Assembly (NCBI GenBank): GCA_019321725.1
Contig: CM033115.1
Location: 18,672,673 to 18,736,672, forward strand
Source of the DNA: Paulownia fortunei
Taxonomy: Eukaryota; Streptophyta; Magnoliopsida; Lamiales; Paulowniaceae
Direction: 5' to 3'
DNA length: 64,000 nt
In this document: piece by piece, positions 49,699-62,052 of the stretch
Numbering within the stretch: the first letter of the stretch is position 1
How the letters are laid out: each line of letters opens with the position of its first letter
The notes under the pieces: generated by a model
What the model was told of the DNA's origin: nothing
The model's input: the letters and a program-made list of their open reading frames with translations, nothing else
Database searches by the model: none
Program-made: the position numbers and the translations under genes

Positions 49699-51282
49699 TT
49701 ATGATTCTGCAGGCACAACACTGGTTCTAACTGAATCCTTCTCATGATCGCCCTCAAGCTGGCTTAAGTTGCCTTTTTCCTTGATAAGTTGAATATGGTG
49801 GTGCTTGCAGTAAAGGCGCCCCTCATGGGCAATGTAGTTGGATGGACTAATGACACAACCTCCATGGCTGCATTTGAAACAGCTCTTATGGTACGCAGTT
49901 CCATTCACAGAGACCTGTCAACATTTGTTGCATGAGATTATTAGCATCTGTAACTCTCAACTTCATTTGAAACGTTGTTACTCGTCAAGGAATACTTTCA
50001 TCCTTCACAATTGTTGTATGCAGTACATACCAAACACGATATTCAATCATAGACACAGATGGCAATATTTATTTTACCTTTTCAGTTGGGTAGACGGTAT
50101 TCTTACAGGCCAGACATTTCTCTCTTGTTCCAGCAAACATATTTGAGACTTTATTTGCCTGTGGTTTCTGTATCAAGAATCCAGGTTAGAAAATCAACTT
50201 CCATACAACCATGTACCAAAAATAGGCAAGACTTAGATGATGAAAATATATAATGAATTTAAGATCATTGTAGATTGAACTGTATCAAATGTAAAATCAT
50301 TGGCTTTGTCGATGTACGAGAGGCAAAATCATATTGCCACCACCGACACTCTCTGGTAATAAGGATTCCTACCTCAATGTCAGCAGATTTCTCTGGTTTC
50401 GCGATCTTAGGTGTTCCTGATTAGGATAAATAAGCTAATGTAAATATTTTGGGCTCAAAACTCGATATATATCTATGGTATCCATTGTCCCTTAATTACC
50501 TTCAAAGCTTTTGTCCAGGCTTCCAGTTCTTTTGAAGAGCTGATCAAAGTGTGGCCTGCAATAGAGGACTCCCTCGAAAGAATTGTAATTGGCCAGCTGT
50601 AATCAAGTCACAACAAAAATGTTAACAGAAGTGAAGTCATAGTGGGTGAAATTTGTTCCCTTTAACTAATTAAAGGGTTTTTGTGCTCTAGGTAGAATAC
50701 AGATCTATTGAAAACAACTCTTAGATCAGAAAATCCAGGGCCACAAACAGAAAAATCCCCAATTACAAGAGTGGAACTGATGATTATTAAACTTAGGTTC
50801 TGGAATAAATGAAGCCTACCTACAAAGCAAGGCAAAAGAAACAAGAAACATCACTGCAAACTAAAGAAAAAAATAATCCTTGGAATTTATACTCTATCAA
50901 GATTAATCACAAATCATACATAAATAAAAGAATAGAACTTGGAAGATCACTAAACTAAGCCCACTCTAATGAAATTGAAAAATCTCCACTCCAAGATCTA
51001 CATGTGAAGGATTAATTCAGAAGCCAAGAATTTGCAGATCAATGCATTTGTGCAAGAAAATAAACTTCCATCCAGTTAAATTTTAAAAGAGTTTAAAGCA
51101 GATAAACAGAGGAGAAGAAAATATGCTACAAGAATTTGAGCTCAAACCTTGAGAGTGCCCTTGCAGTGGTGGCATCTAAAACAAGCCTTGTGGTAGACTC
51201 TGTTATCTGCTGTCAATTTGTCCACCAGATAAACAGTCTTATCACAAGCCATGCATTTTTGGGTTGTTCCTGCAAATGCCAT
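49699..51282 (-). CDS. WLIM1: WLIM1-type two-LIM-domain actin-bundling protein
   Basis: Five exons (minus): 51282-51148, 50596-50500, 50416-50373, 50167-50078, 49914-49699, all GT-AG and in phase, giving 193 residues. Plant LIM proteins bind and bundle F-actin and shuttle to the nucleus. LIM1 zinc ligands are C10, C13, H31, C34, C37, C40, C58 and H61. LIM2 ligands are C110, C113, H131, C134, C137, C142, C158 and H161, with the plant-type C-x4-C spacing at 137/142. The linker (residues ~78-103) and short C-terminal tail are as in WLIM1 rather than the pollen PLIM group. The start MAFAGTTQKCMACDKTVYLV is the usual one. The 5' UTR carries a (CA)n run (51334-51358 on this strand), 52-76 nt before the ATG. 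Confidence 0.93.
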
Positions 51283-51333
51283 GGCTATGCTCAAGTCTCA
51301 AGCAGAGCAATCAAGAAACTAGGTGATTCACTC

Positions 51334-51358
51334 TGTGTGTGTGTGTGTGTGTGTGTGT
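51334..51358. repeat. (TG)12 microsatellite in the WLIM1 5' UTR/promoter
   Basis: TG dinucleotide run; reads as (CA)n in the sense of the gene, close to the start codon. Confidence 0.95.
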
Positions 51359-51359
51359 T

Positions 51360-53576
51360 TCAGCAGAGAGGAGTGGGCAAGATAAGGGGGTATGGAGAGA
51401 GGAGTATGAGTGGGTTGCAGGGGATTGAGGAGACCACCAGCCCAGTTGTAATTAATTGGAGGAATAGCCATTTGGCAATCATTTGGTCCCTGTGTCAGCA
51501 CCCAACCACCTTTTGCAAGATTTTTTTTTCCTTCTTCTCCTCTTAATTTCAGTTATCTATATTTTATTTTATTTTTATTTCTGGAGAATTTTTCTTCTTT
51601 TGCCTTGACAAAAAAACTTACCATTCAATTTCATTGAGGAAATCCATTGTGCTTTATTAAGATTAGTCTGTTAGTTTTTCTTTGTTTAGTATTAAAAACA
51701 AGAGTCTTAAGTTATTTGACATTTAAGTTAATATTGAAGTATATAGTTTCATTTGAACTCTATTTATTAAACATAATAAATTAAAATTTAATAAGAAAAT
51801 TTTAAATTCGACTCAAATTTATTTCGATTAGTAATATCAAATTACTATAGTTCAATTTATATTTAATTTAATTAAAATTAATTTAAAGCTAAACAATCAA
51901 ATAAAATTTAAATATAATATCAAACTTAATAAAATTAAATTTAAACACTGTCTTATTCGAATGAGTTGTACACCTATATAAGTTTTTCAAATGAAGCATC
52001 ACATACTGTTAAATGTTGTTTTGATAATTGCTTAATATTTTCTTTCAAGAAACTTGTTACAAAGAACTCGTATTGTTCCTTGCAAATTTTCCAAATAAAG
52101 CATTAAAATGTTGTTATAATAATTGTTTTTGTATTTTCTTTAAAGAAAAATTGTTACAAAGAACTCATAATTGTTCCTTGCAAACTGATTGAAGTCACAT
52201 GGGTGGTACGAGCCCACATTGGTTGTCTGTGTGACTTTTTTATTATTATTTTTTTTTTTAACTTGTGAAGTGGCAATATAACATGAAAGATTATCGCAAA
52301 AATCTAAGGCCATGAATGGCATTGTGCGGAGCACTGACGCTTGCAATGATCACTTAAATCACATTCATTCTCACAATGAGTGAAAATTATTTACACCCAT
52401 TTTCCATATGACAATGAAATTATATCTTTATCTTCAATTCATTTTTCAAATAATGTCACAAAATAAAATATTAATATTATCATGCATAATTTTGTAACCG
52501 ACACTTATATTTATATATGCACCTAAACATATATATATAACGAGATAGTAACTTATTAATAAACGTTTTGTATCTGTGATATAATTGGTTGTAAGTTCGA
52601 GTTAATTGAAAAAGAGTTAAAGAATTATGATGATATAAGATATCTTGTTAGTAAGCATTTTATGTCTGCAATCTAATTGTGAGTCGAGTTATCGAGAGAA
52701 AAGTTAAGAAACGAATCAATATAATGCTTAATTAAGATAAGAATATATAAATTGTTGTGAAGGAGGTGGAGGACCACAATAGTGCAATATGATTTTTCAA
52801 AGTTAGAAAAATAAACAGTGTTATGATGCTGCCAGATAAGCCCCGCACAAGAAATGAATGGTGATTATAGCAGTGATCTGTCTTATGATTTTCTATACCA
52901 AGAATAAAGGCCCCATGGTTGGGGAACTACAATATCATTCAATTAACTAGTGGAAAAAAGTAAAAGGTGGTGATGTCTTATGATACATGTTTCACTACGA
53001 ATTTAGGGATTGTTGACACAATCTTATGTACTGATTTGGACAAGAAATATTGAGTCCAGCATACTCATTGGTATATATATGTATTTTTTCCCCAAGACAA
53101 AAGGATATTTCCACAAAATAAAATCTTGAAACACAAATATGTCACCTAATCTAAGATCAATAATGTGACTCAACCCATAACTTTCTGATCAAAATTTGTG
53201 GCTACTTAAGTTTATAGTCTTTGTAGGGGTCATGTTCTAGCCTTCAGGCCCAAATGAGCAACATAAAACACAAAATCTTTTAACTGATGTGCCAATTACA
53301 CAAGCTTCATTACATGAAAAATGGGGCAATAAAGCACCCAAACAAAAGATTGTGCAAAGTCCTGTCATCATTTTCAAAGTCATTGAGCCCCTCTATACCC
53401 CAAAAAATATAATATAATAAAATAAAAATAAACATATTCCCATTACAGCATTTGGCCATCAAAGAGTTAGCTGGCTGGCTTTCATTTTCAGATCGAATTC
53501 TTGGTCTTTTATTATAAAATCTTCCTTTTGAAGCATTCCCACTTTGTAAAATCATGCATTGGTTTTTTTTTTTTTT

Positions 53577-53607
<31 letters not shown>

Positions 53608-54887
53608 GCTGTTCATGAGGGATTTGGACATGTCATTGCTCTTTTTCCATCATAGAACTCTCTAGATGTAGTCAATACATTATTATAATATTACCTTTCT
53701 TAATATTTTATTTTTGCCTAAGTACAACATTTAATAAAAGTTATACGTCCAACTAATTCATGAGTACATATGAATTAGAATCTAGACAAATCTCTAGGGT
53801 GAGCTAGCTGTGCGAAGCTTTTGATTTCTTCACTTAATCATGAGTCCTTTACAATTCGATTCCAAGATCTAATTTTGCTAAAGATTTAATTTTTTTCAAT
53901 CGATTTTTGAGGATAGCATTTAAATAAAAATTGGAGAAATTAAAAAGAAATACGTAAGAGTTAATATGTAAAAGTGCACTCAACATCCAATCATGATTTT
54001 TTTAATTTTGACTGCTAAAATACTCCGTCAAACTTCTTATTACTCTATGTTATTAATTAAGATTCAAGATCATAAAAGTAATTTGATTGGCGTATAAATA
54101 ATAACATATCACTGTGGATAATAATTTGATTGGCGTATAAATAATTTTTATTATGACAGTATAATAATTTTTCTTTTATGTGGATATCTATTCAATATAA
54201 AAAAAAATATGAGACTTCTAAATCTATGTAATAACATTTTATTTTGAGGTCCAAACTCAAATATGTTAATTTTTTTCTCTTTCAATCACCCACAATAAAA
54301 AGAAAATGATGATTAGGTTTAGGTACAATTCCACCCCCTTTATTTTCTTGCATTTTTTTTTTCTTTTCATATTGGGAATATGGCCCTGAAGATTCATATG
54401 ATTAATGAACAAATTCACACTAGAAATAGCAAATAAATAGATTATATGAATTAAAGAAATTAATGATTAGGGAAGTTTAAGGTTGATAAGGAAAAGGTGG
54501 TAGACTCAAGAACTCAACCTTTTGATTGTCAATTAGTAGATCTAAACTGTTTAAAATTGACTCCCTTCCAACTTTTGAGAAAAGTAAGTGAGAATAAATT
54601 ATTAGTAACCAAAAGTCGAGCCAAAAAATAAAAATAAAAATTTAGAATTACTTAATTTGGTTAGGAAGTATATCTCTTTTTTAATATCCTCTCTAACTCA
54701 TCATATTTAAACCTAATTATTATTTATCCTACTATCGAATTCCTGATAAAGAGCACATAAAAACAAGTTTAGAAAGCAATCTTGCCAAAGGGTGATTATG
54801 TTGTAATCTATTTTCTGGTAAATCTAAGACTTGTTTTATTTTTAATATACTTTATAGTATTTTTAATTAATGTATAACCGACCAGCT
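51360..54887. other. Intergenic region upstream of WLIM1
   Basis: Promoter of WLIM1 at the left; otherwise AT-rich with no recognised gene. A direct repeat AATTTGATTGGCGTATAAAT occurs near 54090 and 54122. Confidence 0.5.
53563..53608. repeat. T24-G22 homopolymer junction
   Basis: An unbroken run of T (53563-53586) passes directly into an unbroken run of 22 G (53587-53608). Real length is uncertain, because such runs are hard to sequence. Confidence 0.85.
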
Positions 54888-54959
54888 GGGCATTTGGTCT
54901 AGTGGTATGATTCTCGCTTTGGGTGCGAGAGGTCCCGAGTTCGATTCTCGGAATGCCCC
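54888..54959 (+). tRNA. tRNA-Pro (anticodon UGG)
   Basis: A 72-nt cloverleaf without intron. The acceptor stem GGGCATT pairs with AATGCCC plus discriminator C. The D arm contains TCTAGTGGTATGA. The anticodon stem CTCGC/GCGAG holds loop TTTGGGT (anticodon TGG). The T arm CCGAG-TTCGATT-CTCGG is canonical. A T5 terminator follows at 54960. Confidence 0.97.
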
Positions 54960-55449
54960 TTTTTCTGTGTTGTTGCGCTTTAGAGATTCTTTTATTTTTT
55001 GTGTGTCCTGGTTGAGTTTGTTCTGGGCTTTTGACATTTAATATTTTGGTCTGAACTGATTCAAAGTCCACTTAAAAGTGCAGTTATCTTTAAAGATGGA
55101 TCTTTTCCTATTGATTTTTCTATTTTTTTCTTTTTTGGGTTTCGTATTTTTGGTGCTGAAGTCGAGTTATTTAGTCTATCCTCTAGAAACTGTTCAGTTC
55201 AATTTCCATAAGTTTAAGATACGAAAAATTGGTTCAGAAAATGATTTTGGGTTCAAATTTCATGATTTTCAATGAATATTGTAACAACGTTTGGTTGGTT
55301 TTATTGAAGTATCAATTTTCATAGTTTAAAACAATGCACTGTACTTGGTAAGACATACATGCAAGTTATTGCAAATGGATTTTCCAGAGTTATTATGACC
55401 TGAAATCAAGATTGTGTTGTTTGGGAACATCAGTAACTAATTTTGGAGA

Positions 55450-55737
55450 ATGGGGTTTTTTTTGGATAATCCTTTCGGGTCAAAATATGAAGTTGGGCCG
55501 GCCAACCAAGTTCATTTGCATGTGTTTTTTTCCACCAATAGAACTTCAAAACTGGGTACGACTTACCAACCAAATGAACATTATGATTCGTGGGTGTATG
55601 TACCTCCGCTCGGCAGTGCTCCATCAGAATTTTACCCACCATTGCAAAAATTCTCCATTGTCCCTCCTCCTCGAGCAGATTCCTCCTCGTGCTCCTCAAT
55701 CTACAATATTTATTTATTTATTTATTTAGTTTATTAA
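55450..55737 (+). other. Open reading frame of unknown status
   Basis: 95 codons from an ATG, with protein-like composition in the middle (YQPNEHYDSWVYVPPLGSAP, then a PPL/PPP stretch) and decay into YLFIYL at the end. An ORF of similar length exists on the opposite strand over the same bases (55699-55430). The stretch is GC-richer than its flanks. It may be part of a transposon or an old gene fragment; I recognise no family. Confidence 0.2.
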
Positions 55738-56590
55738 TTCTATTTTTTCTATTCAGTTAGTTAAGAATATTACATAGATATATAAATATATTTTTGGTAA
55801 TTAAATTGTTATTTGGCTTCCTCGTTCAAATAAAAAAATGGATTGTTTTTTGCTTTGTAGAAAGAGCCTAACAAAGAATGTCATATATTCCTTCTAAGCA
55901 TTCTATTTCATCTAATATTTTGTAAAATAAAATAAGGGACAGTACAAAATAAACTTTCTTTTTTATAAATTAAGATTTTCTTAAAATAAATTTCGATTTC
56001 TGATATTTTTTGCAGCATGCCATCTTGTAGATATGTGTTTGTGAGTCATTCTGATGGCTGAATTCCTAAATCTGACAAACATTCGATCATGTTTTACAGG
56101 TCTTGTTTATTGCATCAATTATTTGGAGAAGAACATTGTTTGGTTATTAGAGTCCAAACTGAAACCCCTGTTCGAGGGTTTGCTGTCGCAGTTTTAAAAA
56201 ATGTTTTTTTTTTTGTTTTTTTTGCTTGTTTATCATTTATATGCATGCTTATCTATATTTTAATTTATTTATTTTTTGTACATCCGATAGATCTATAAAT
56301 TATTCTTCGAATTAGTAGGCTCTCCATTTTTATGGTTGTTAACTGGAAAAAATGAATTTTTTTTATATATATTAAAGATATTTTTTATTTTTATCGTTGA
56401 TTATATCCAGTTTAAGTGAGATACGTATATATTATTGCAAGCCACAACATGATTGTAGCTAAATTAAAGGTCAGCCGGTGGACGATTTGAGGGGTGGTGA
56501 TGTGGGAAATAACTAAAAGAAGAATGTAATTATTATTTTATTTTTATTAACAAGCCAGAATTACAAAGATAAGAATATCTATTCAGAGAG

Positions 56591-56634
56591 TTTGAGTGGG
56601 TACCTCATCCAATTTGAGTGGGTACCTCATCCAA
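56591..56634. repeat. Perfect tandem duplication of a 22-bp unit
   Basis: TTTGAGTGGGTACCTCATCC(AA) occurs twice without a gap. Confidence 0.95.
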
Positions 56635-58438
56635 GTTGGAACCAAATAAATGTTTTAATTTAACAGCTACCTAAAGTGCCCGATTTATGTAGTTGGGGAT
56701 TAAATATATGTGTAGAGTTATGTTTATAAATAATTTCATCTGATACCAGTACAGAGATATGACATTTATTAGTCTTGTCCAATTAAATTTTTCTATTTCT
56801 TTTTACTTTTTTTTTTAATTCTAAATTTTTGTTTTGGCATTGAAAGATTATAGTTAAGGCCACCAATAAGTTTGACAAAGAGTTGGACAAATTTTTTGAG
56901 TTCTTGGAATATGAATATAATCTGTATTTTGATATCTTACATATCCAGTTCAAATTTGTGATCATTAAAATAATTATTGTCTCGGGCCACATCAGATCAG
57001 GTATGACTGTATCCACTATCCTTTATAAACTAAAATACTAGTTCTATCCCTCAATATTATAAAATAAAAATGGCTATTTTGGAACAGAAATTTGAAATGA
57101 CAGCATAAAAACTTTTGGACATGATCTAGATGATTGAAACACCTCAAGCTAATCCACTGCTAAGGGCCCAAATTGGTCTTGCAAAAGGAATACCTTATTA
57201 TCATTGACAAATTGACTTTGGAATAATTTCATTTTTGTAACTTAGAACAAATTACTCATTTTGTTATGATTATCAAGCATGAAGTATGAACAAAAGTTTA
57301 CATATAATGTTTTCATAGAAATAGAGCACTGCTTGATGTACAAGAATAAATGACATCTTCTAGAAACTCTCGACCAGTATATTTTTTGTTTTTTTTGTTA
57401 TTTGTTCATCTTTTCATGTATCGTAAGGTATATTGTTTAGGTAATTCTTTCTTTTAAGTGAAAAATATACACGCGAAGTAATATCTAAGGCAATTGAAAT
57501 TGCTGAAGCTTCTTCTTTAGAATCCATTGATGTCACTTTGTAATGAAAGTGGAATTTTCCTTACACATGAATACATGTTAACCAAGCAAGTATAAATAAA
57601 TAAATAAATAGATAGATAGATGTACAGATAGATATATCGAACGTACAATATGCAAATATACTATCTCATGAGTCTGGAGGATTGTCGGAGGAGGGTGGAG
57701 GGCAGCGCTATTGTCTTGTAGGGAATAGGGACCGAGTCAAAAAATGTATTGAGGATGGAAATTTATTTTTATTTTTTTAAATAATAAATAAAGAGGTATT
57801 TTAATTTTTTTTAAAAGAAAGAGACAAAATTTTAAAATTTAATAATTTAGTATATAAAATCTAAGCTAATTTTAAAATTTAATGAAGTTGGAGGGCCGCC
57901 ATCGTCACCCCTGGCTCTGGCCCTATAGGGAAAGATATACCATCACTAGGTTAGGTATGTGGTCTCGTATTTTTTAAATTATGTCCACATTTTAAGTAAT
58001 TACTGAGAACATTAAACTGTTGTCAATTAATTAGCACTTATTTCTACTTAACCACCCCAGCTGAATTTACTATCAGCTTGATTTTTATATATCTCTTAGC
58101 ATGTCTTTTAAATTAAATGTGGCGGGACTCACTTACTATTGGACTTCTCTATTGTCCTTTATCCAGAAAACTCTTAAGACAACCCTGGTTCGGCCGCACC
58201 TAGAATTTATCAACCAACTTTATAATTTAAACGTGTCTTAAAAATATTATGAACGTATCTTTCATCGAGATAAGTGATGGAAATTGAACTTTTGTTCATG
58301 TTTATAGGAGGTTTTTATGAACTTTAGTTAGTAAGAAACAATAAAGAGATATTTGGCTTTGGTTTTAGTGGTAAATCCAAGGAGAGTTCTACCCCATTCG
58401 TATTTTTCACTTAGTAAAAAATAAATAAAAAAAAAAAA

Positions 58439-58845
58439 AGTGATGGTCTTGTGGATAAGGATGTATAGAGGAAGCACTTGTAATAAGTTCTTACTGAATG
58501 TTTGTTTCATTTAAAATTTAAAGACATTGAAAATTATTGAAAAATTTAAACACATTCCCTCCTATGAAGACAATATTCTCATTTTAAAGCCTAATTATTC
58601 AATATTAAACATCTCTAACATGTTCTTTTACACAAAGACATCGTCTTCATAAATGGTTGACGATGGTTTCTTGAACTCAGGAACTCTTCTTATTGCGGTT
58701 TAGCTTTAATATCATATGGGATTATCACCTCATTAAGAGTTTAATTTATTAGATAATCGTTTAATATTTTATATTTATAACAATGCTAAATCTCGTAATT
58801 AACTTGTCTTCAAAGAATTCTTGGCTTTGATTGGTTAAAACTCTT
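58439..58845 (-). mobile_element. Short terminal-repeat-like element, copy without coding region
   Basis: Two blocks, A (58439-58648) and B (58646-58840), lie side by side. Both recur at the edges of the copia relic to the right: A at 58997-59224, B at 60168-60370. On the minus strand both blocks contain a TGTTA-R-A-type start (TGTTAGAGATG in A, TGTTATAAATA in B), and B is followed by TGATATTAAAGC, 9 of 12 matches to the initiator-Met primer-binding site TGGTATCAGAGC of copia elements. This looks like a TRIM-like or internally deleted LTR element. Confidence 0.45.
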
Positions 58846-58996
58846 GAGAGATCATTTGCTACTGTAATCATTAGCTAAATTCCTTATTTTTTAATTTTTT
58901 TATTTATTTTTTTTGCGGCTGTACAAGTCATGGACCTTTGTAAGGTGGTTAATACCAACAGAAATGAGAGAGCAAAAAGATAAAAGAGAAAAAACA

Positions 58997-60370
58997 AGTG
59001 ATTGTCTTGTACCTTGTGATATAAATAGAGAAGCACTTGTGATAAGTTATTATTGAACTATTGTTTCATTTAAAATTTTAAACAGCTAAAAAGGAGAGAC
59101 CTTGAAAATTGTGGAAATTTTTTAACACATTTGCTCACCTGAAGACAATATTCTTATTTTGAAGCCTTAACATATAATATTCGACATCTCTAACATAAAA
59201 TTCTCTTATACAGAGACGATATTCTTTTTTCAAAACCAAACATGTATTGTAGAGTTTCTCTCTCTGTTTGTGATACAATTTTATCTGACATGAATAAATC
59301 ATTATTTTCTCCTTTTTCACTAGTTAAAACATTTGTTGGTTGATTTATTTTAGGAAAAAAAATACTGGGTTTCGGATGTTTTTGCTACCAAAACTGATCT
59401 TCATTAGAACTCTTGCCGTGAAGAGTAGTTTTGTTATAGAAAGGAATATTTTCAACAAAATTTACATCCATACTAACATGATTTTCCTAGTGCTAGGATT
59501 TAAACACTTATATCCTTTTTTATTAGAAGCATACCCTAAAAAAATACATTTTTCGACTTTTAGATCAAATTTGGATTGGAGGTGAGTCGGAATATGAACA
59601 AACACTATACTACCCAAAATTTTTAAGGATAAATCTGAAGTAAAACGTGTGTTTGGAAAAATATTTTTAAGAGTTTGTAAAGGTGTTTCAAAGTTTAGAA
59701 CCCTTGTAGGCATTCTATTAATCAAATAACAACTTGTTAGAATTGCATCTCCCCAAAGATATTTAGGAACATTCATATGAAACATAAGAGCTCTACCTAC
59801 TTCAAGTAGATGTCTGTTTTTACGTTCTGCAATTTCATTCTGTTGTGGAGTGTTCCTACAAATTGATTGATGTAAAATATTTTTTTCTAGCAAAAAAACA
59901 CCTAAACAATTATTATAAAATTCTGTTCCATTATCACTCCGAATAATACTTATTTTGATTTGAAATTGATTTTCAACCATATAGTAAAAATACTTAGAGA
60001 CTTTTGCTACCTCAGATTTAGAGTTCATTAGATAACGCCAATATAGGCGTGTGTGGTTATCAATAAACGTCATAAATTATTTTTTTTCGATTAACATAGT
60101 AATCCTCAAAAAATCCCAAACATCATTATGTGTCAAATAAAAAGCTTTGAGGCACAATAAGGTTTCACATTCATAAATGGTTGATGGTGGGGTTTTGAAC
60201 TCAGGAACTCTTCTTATTGCGGCTTTAATATCATATGCGATTTATCACCTCATTGAAAGTTTAATTTGTCAATATAAAAATCATTAAATATTTCATATTT
60301 CTAACAATTCTAAATCTCCTAATTAATTTGTCTTCAAAGAATTCTTGGCTTGGCTTGGCTTGGTTAAAAA
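58997..60370 (-). mobile_element. Ty1-copia retrotransposon relic flanked by blocks A and B
   Basis: On the minus strand, block B (60370-60168) leads into a Ty1-copia integrase fragment and then block A (59224-58997). The fragment has an open frame over 60073-59462 with the integrase core marks FIDNHTR, RSDNGTEF and QNEIAERKNRHLLE, and, further on, YLINRMPT and CIFLGYA typical of the copia region after the core. Similarity seems to continue in another frame to about 59340 and is broken by a stop. Gag, protease, reverse transcriptase and RNase H are absent, so it is a non-autonomous relic. Confidence 0.75.
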
Positions 60371-61263
60371 TTTTCAACTATAATTACCGATCTTCAATGA
60401 CTAGCCACCAAAGTGAATTTGAAAAATACTACATAAACGTCATTGGGGCTATCACAAGTACAGAAAATTAGATTTTTTTCATAGTTGTCATCAATGTTAA
60501 GAAATTCTTTCCCCATGCAAAATTCAAACTGATACTTGTCTCTCACCCCAAAACCGTGTTCGAGAAAATGAGAATTAGGGTTTTAGAGCACGACATAAGT
60601 TGTTTCCACGTGTGAATTCATGTTTACCTTAAACTTTAAAATAGTAGTACTAGTAGTAATTATTACGGACAATGTTAGACTTCGGACCATTTCAAATCAA
60701 AGCCTCCAAACTTGATGTGGCCACACCTAAATTTCTATCCGTATTTTAGTTGGTCATTTTACAAGGTTAGATTTTCTAATTTTATTTAATAGTATTATTT
60801 TTTCGATATTTTGTTGCTGTAAAGTTTTTTAATTGTTATGTTTTTAGTTATTTTATTAAAATATCGTTTTAAAAAAATAAACTAAATCATTTATTACTGC
60901 ATTAGCAAAATAATCAAATTAATTGATCAAATTACACCAACTTAGAACTAACGAAACAAATCTCAAAGATTATTTATAGAACCCTTGAAAGACAATCAAA
61001 GATATTCATTAACCCCCTCCCAAGAAGTCAAACCCCACAATTCCAAAATATATATGCAAGTGGAAGCTTCCATGGAATTACGTTCTTTGGCAAAGACTTT
61101 GCAATTTCCTTGACAAAATTTTCCAAAATGGCCTCCCCACACTATATACATACATAGTTTCTAACTTTCTTTGATTCATTCCACTTATTCACAAGAACAC
61201 AGAAAACAAAAAACTCACCCACCCAAAGAAAATTACTGAACTTGCATTGATCAATATTTGCAC
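60371..61263. other. Upstream region of the ZCF37-like gene
   Basis: AT-rich spacer; TATA-like ACTATATACATACATAG at ~61140-61156 and an A-rich leader from ~61190 probably belong to the next gene. Confidence 0.45.
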
Positions 61264-62052
61264 ATGTTCATCTGTGGAAGCAGAAGCTTTCGCCATCAAG
61301 ATGAAGATGAAAATGGAAGCTTTGGCAGCCCATGTTCGACTCCGAAGAGATCGAAAAGGAGCACAAGTTTCAGCAGATTCATAGGCAAAGACAGTAGCAA
61401 CAAGAACCCTTATGCAGGCCGGGGCCTGGACAAATTTTCTGCACTTCTAGCTGATCTTGACGACAAAAGGCAGAAGATTTACACTCAGAAGGGGTCTGAG
61501 GACATCGCCTTTGTCCAGTTCGCTTACTCCACTGACTCCAAACAATTAAAGCCAATCGTCGTGAAAGTTAAGAAGAAGAACAACAACAATAACAAGAATT
61601 TCCTCAAACATCTTTCGAACAGTAATACTATTACTGCCAATCCTGCAGATGCATCAGATAAAAGTGTTAATGCAATCTCACAAGATGGAGAAATGGTAAT
61701 ACCCCAACAGCAGAAAGGAGGGTCGAGGAAGAGGTATCAGAGATGGAATGGAAGCTTAAGGCTCCGTTATTGCTGCTTTCCTGCGATCGTGGTATCGATT
61801 TTGCTGTTTCTAGCGATTTATGGACGATCTTTTGCGATTCTTTGCACGTCGATAGGGTGCTATTTGATTCCTAGTATAGTTGGAGGGAGCTCTTCATCAT
61901 CATCATCAAGTGGGAGGAAGCCAAAGAGGAAAGTGATCAGTGAGAAAAACATTGTCAACAGTGAGGGACCTTCTTCTCCAACAAGTGTCGTAAAAGGGCC
62001 AACAGATAATACTATAACTCAACAGCAACATGGCCATAGAAGAAGCTGGTAA
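61264..62052 (+). CDS. ZCF37: ZCF37-like plant protein with C-terminal membrane segment
   Basis: A single exon of 262 residues. The start is the ATG at 61264 (MFICGSRSFR); the frame is open a little upstream, but without an ATG. The conserved core lies at residues ~48-103: KNPYAGRGLDKFSALLADLD, then KRQKIY and a segment ending KPIVVKVK. To my memory this is the mark of the Arabidopsis ZCF37 family, of unknown function. The N-terminus is Ser/basic-rich (CSTPKRSKRSTSF, a possible phosphorylation or nuclear targeting stretch). A long hydrophobic segment runs over residues ~170-207 (CCFPAIVVSILLFLAIYG...CYLIPSIVG), enough for one or two membrane passes, followed by poly-Ser and a basic tail. The family name is moderately sure; membrane location is inferred. 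Confidence 0.7.
   Translation: MFICGSRSFRHQDEDENGSFGSPCSTPKRSKRSTSFSRFIGKDSSNKNPYAGRGLDKFSALLADLDDKRQKIYTQKGSEDIAFVQFAYSTDSKQLKPIVVKVKKKNNNNNKNFLKHLSNSNTITANPADASDKSVNAISQDGEMVIPQQQKGGSRKRYQRWNGSLRLRYCCFPAIVVSILLFLAIYGRSFAILCTSIGCYLIPSIVGGSSSSSSSSGRKPKRKVISEKNIVNSEGPSSPTSVVKGPTDNTITQQQHGHRRSW

Larger units (their letters stand above)
54965..58438. other. Intergenic region with unassigned ORFs and repeats
   Basis: No gene recognised with confidence. An open stretch at 55450-55737 is listed apart. A perfect tandem 22-bp duplication lies at 56591-56634, an AAAT/GATA microsatellite at 57594-57630, and a GC-richer patch at 57665-57960 whose style (GGGCCGCCATCGTCACCCC) suggests an old transposon. 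Confidence 0.45.
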
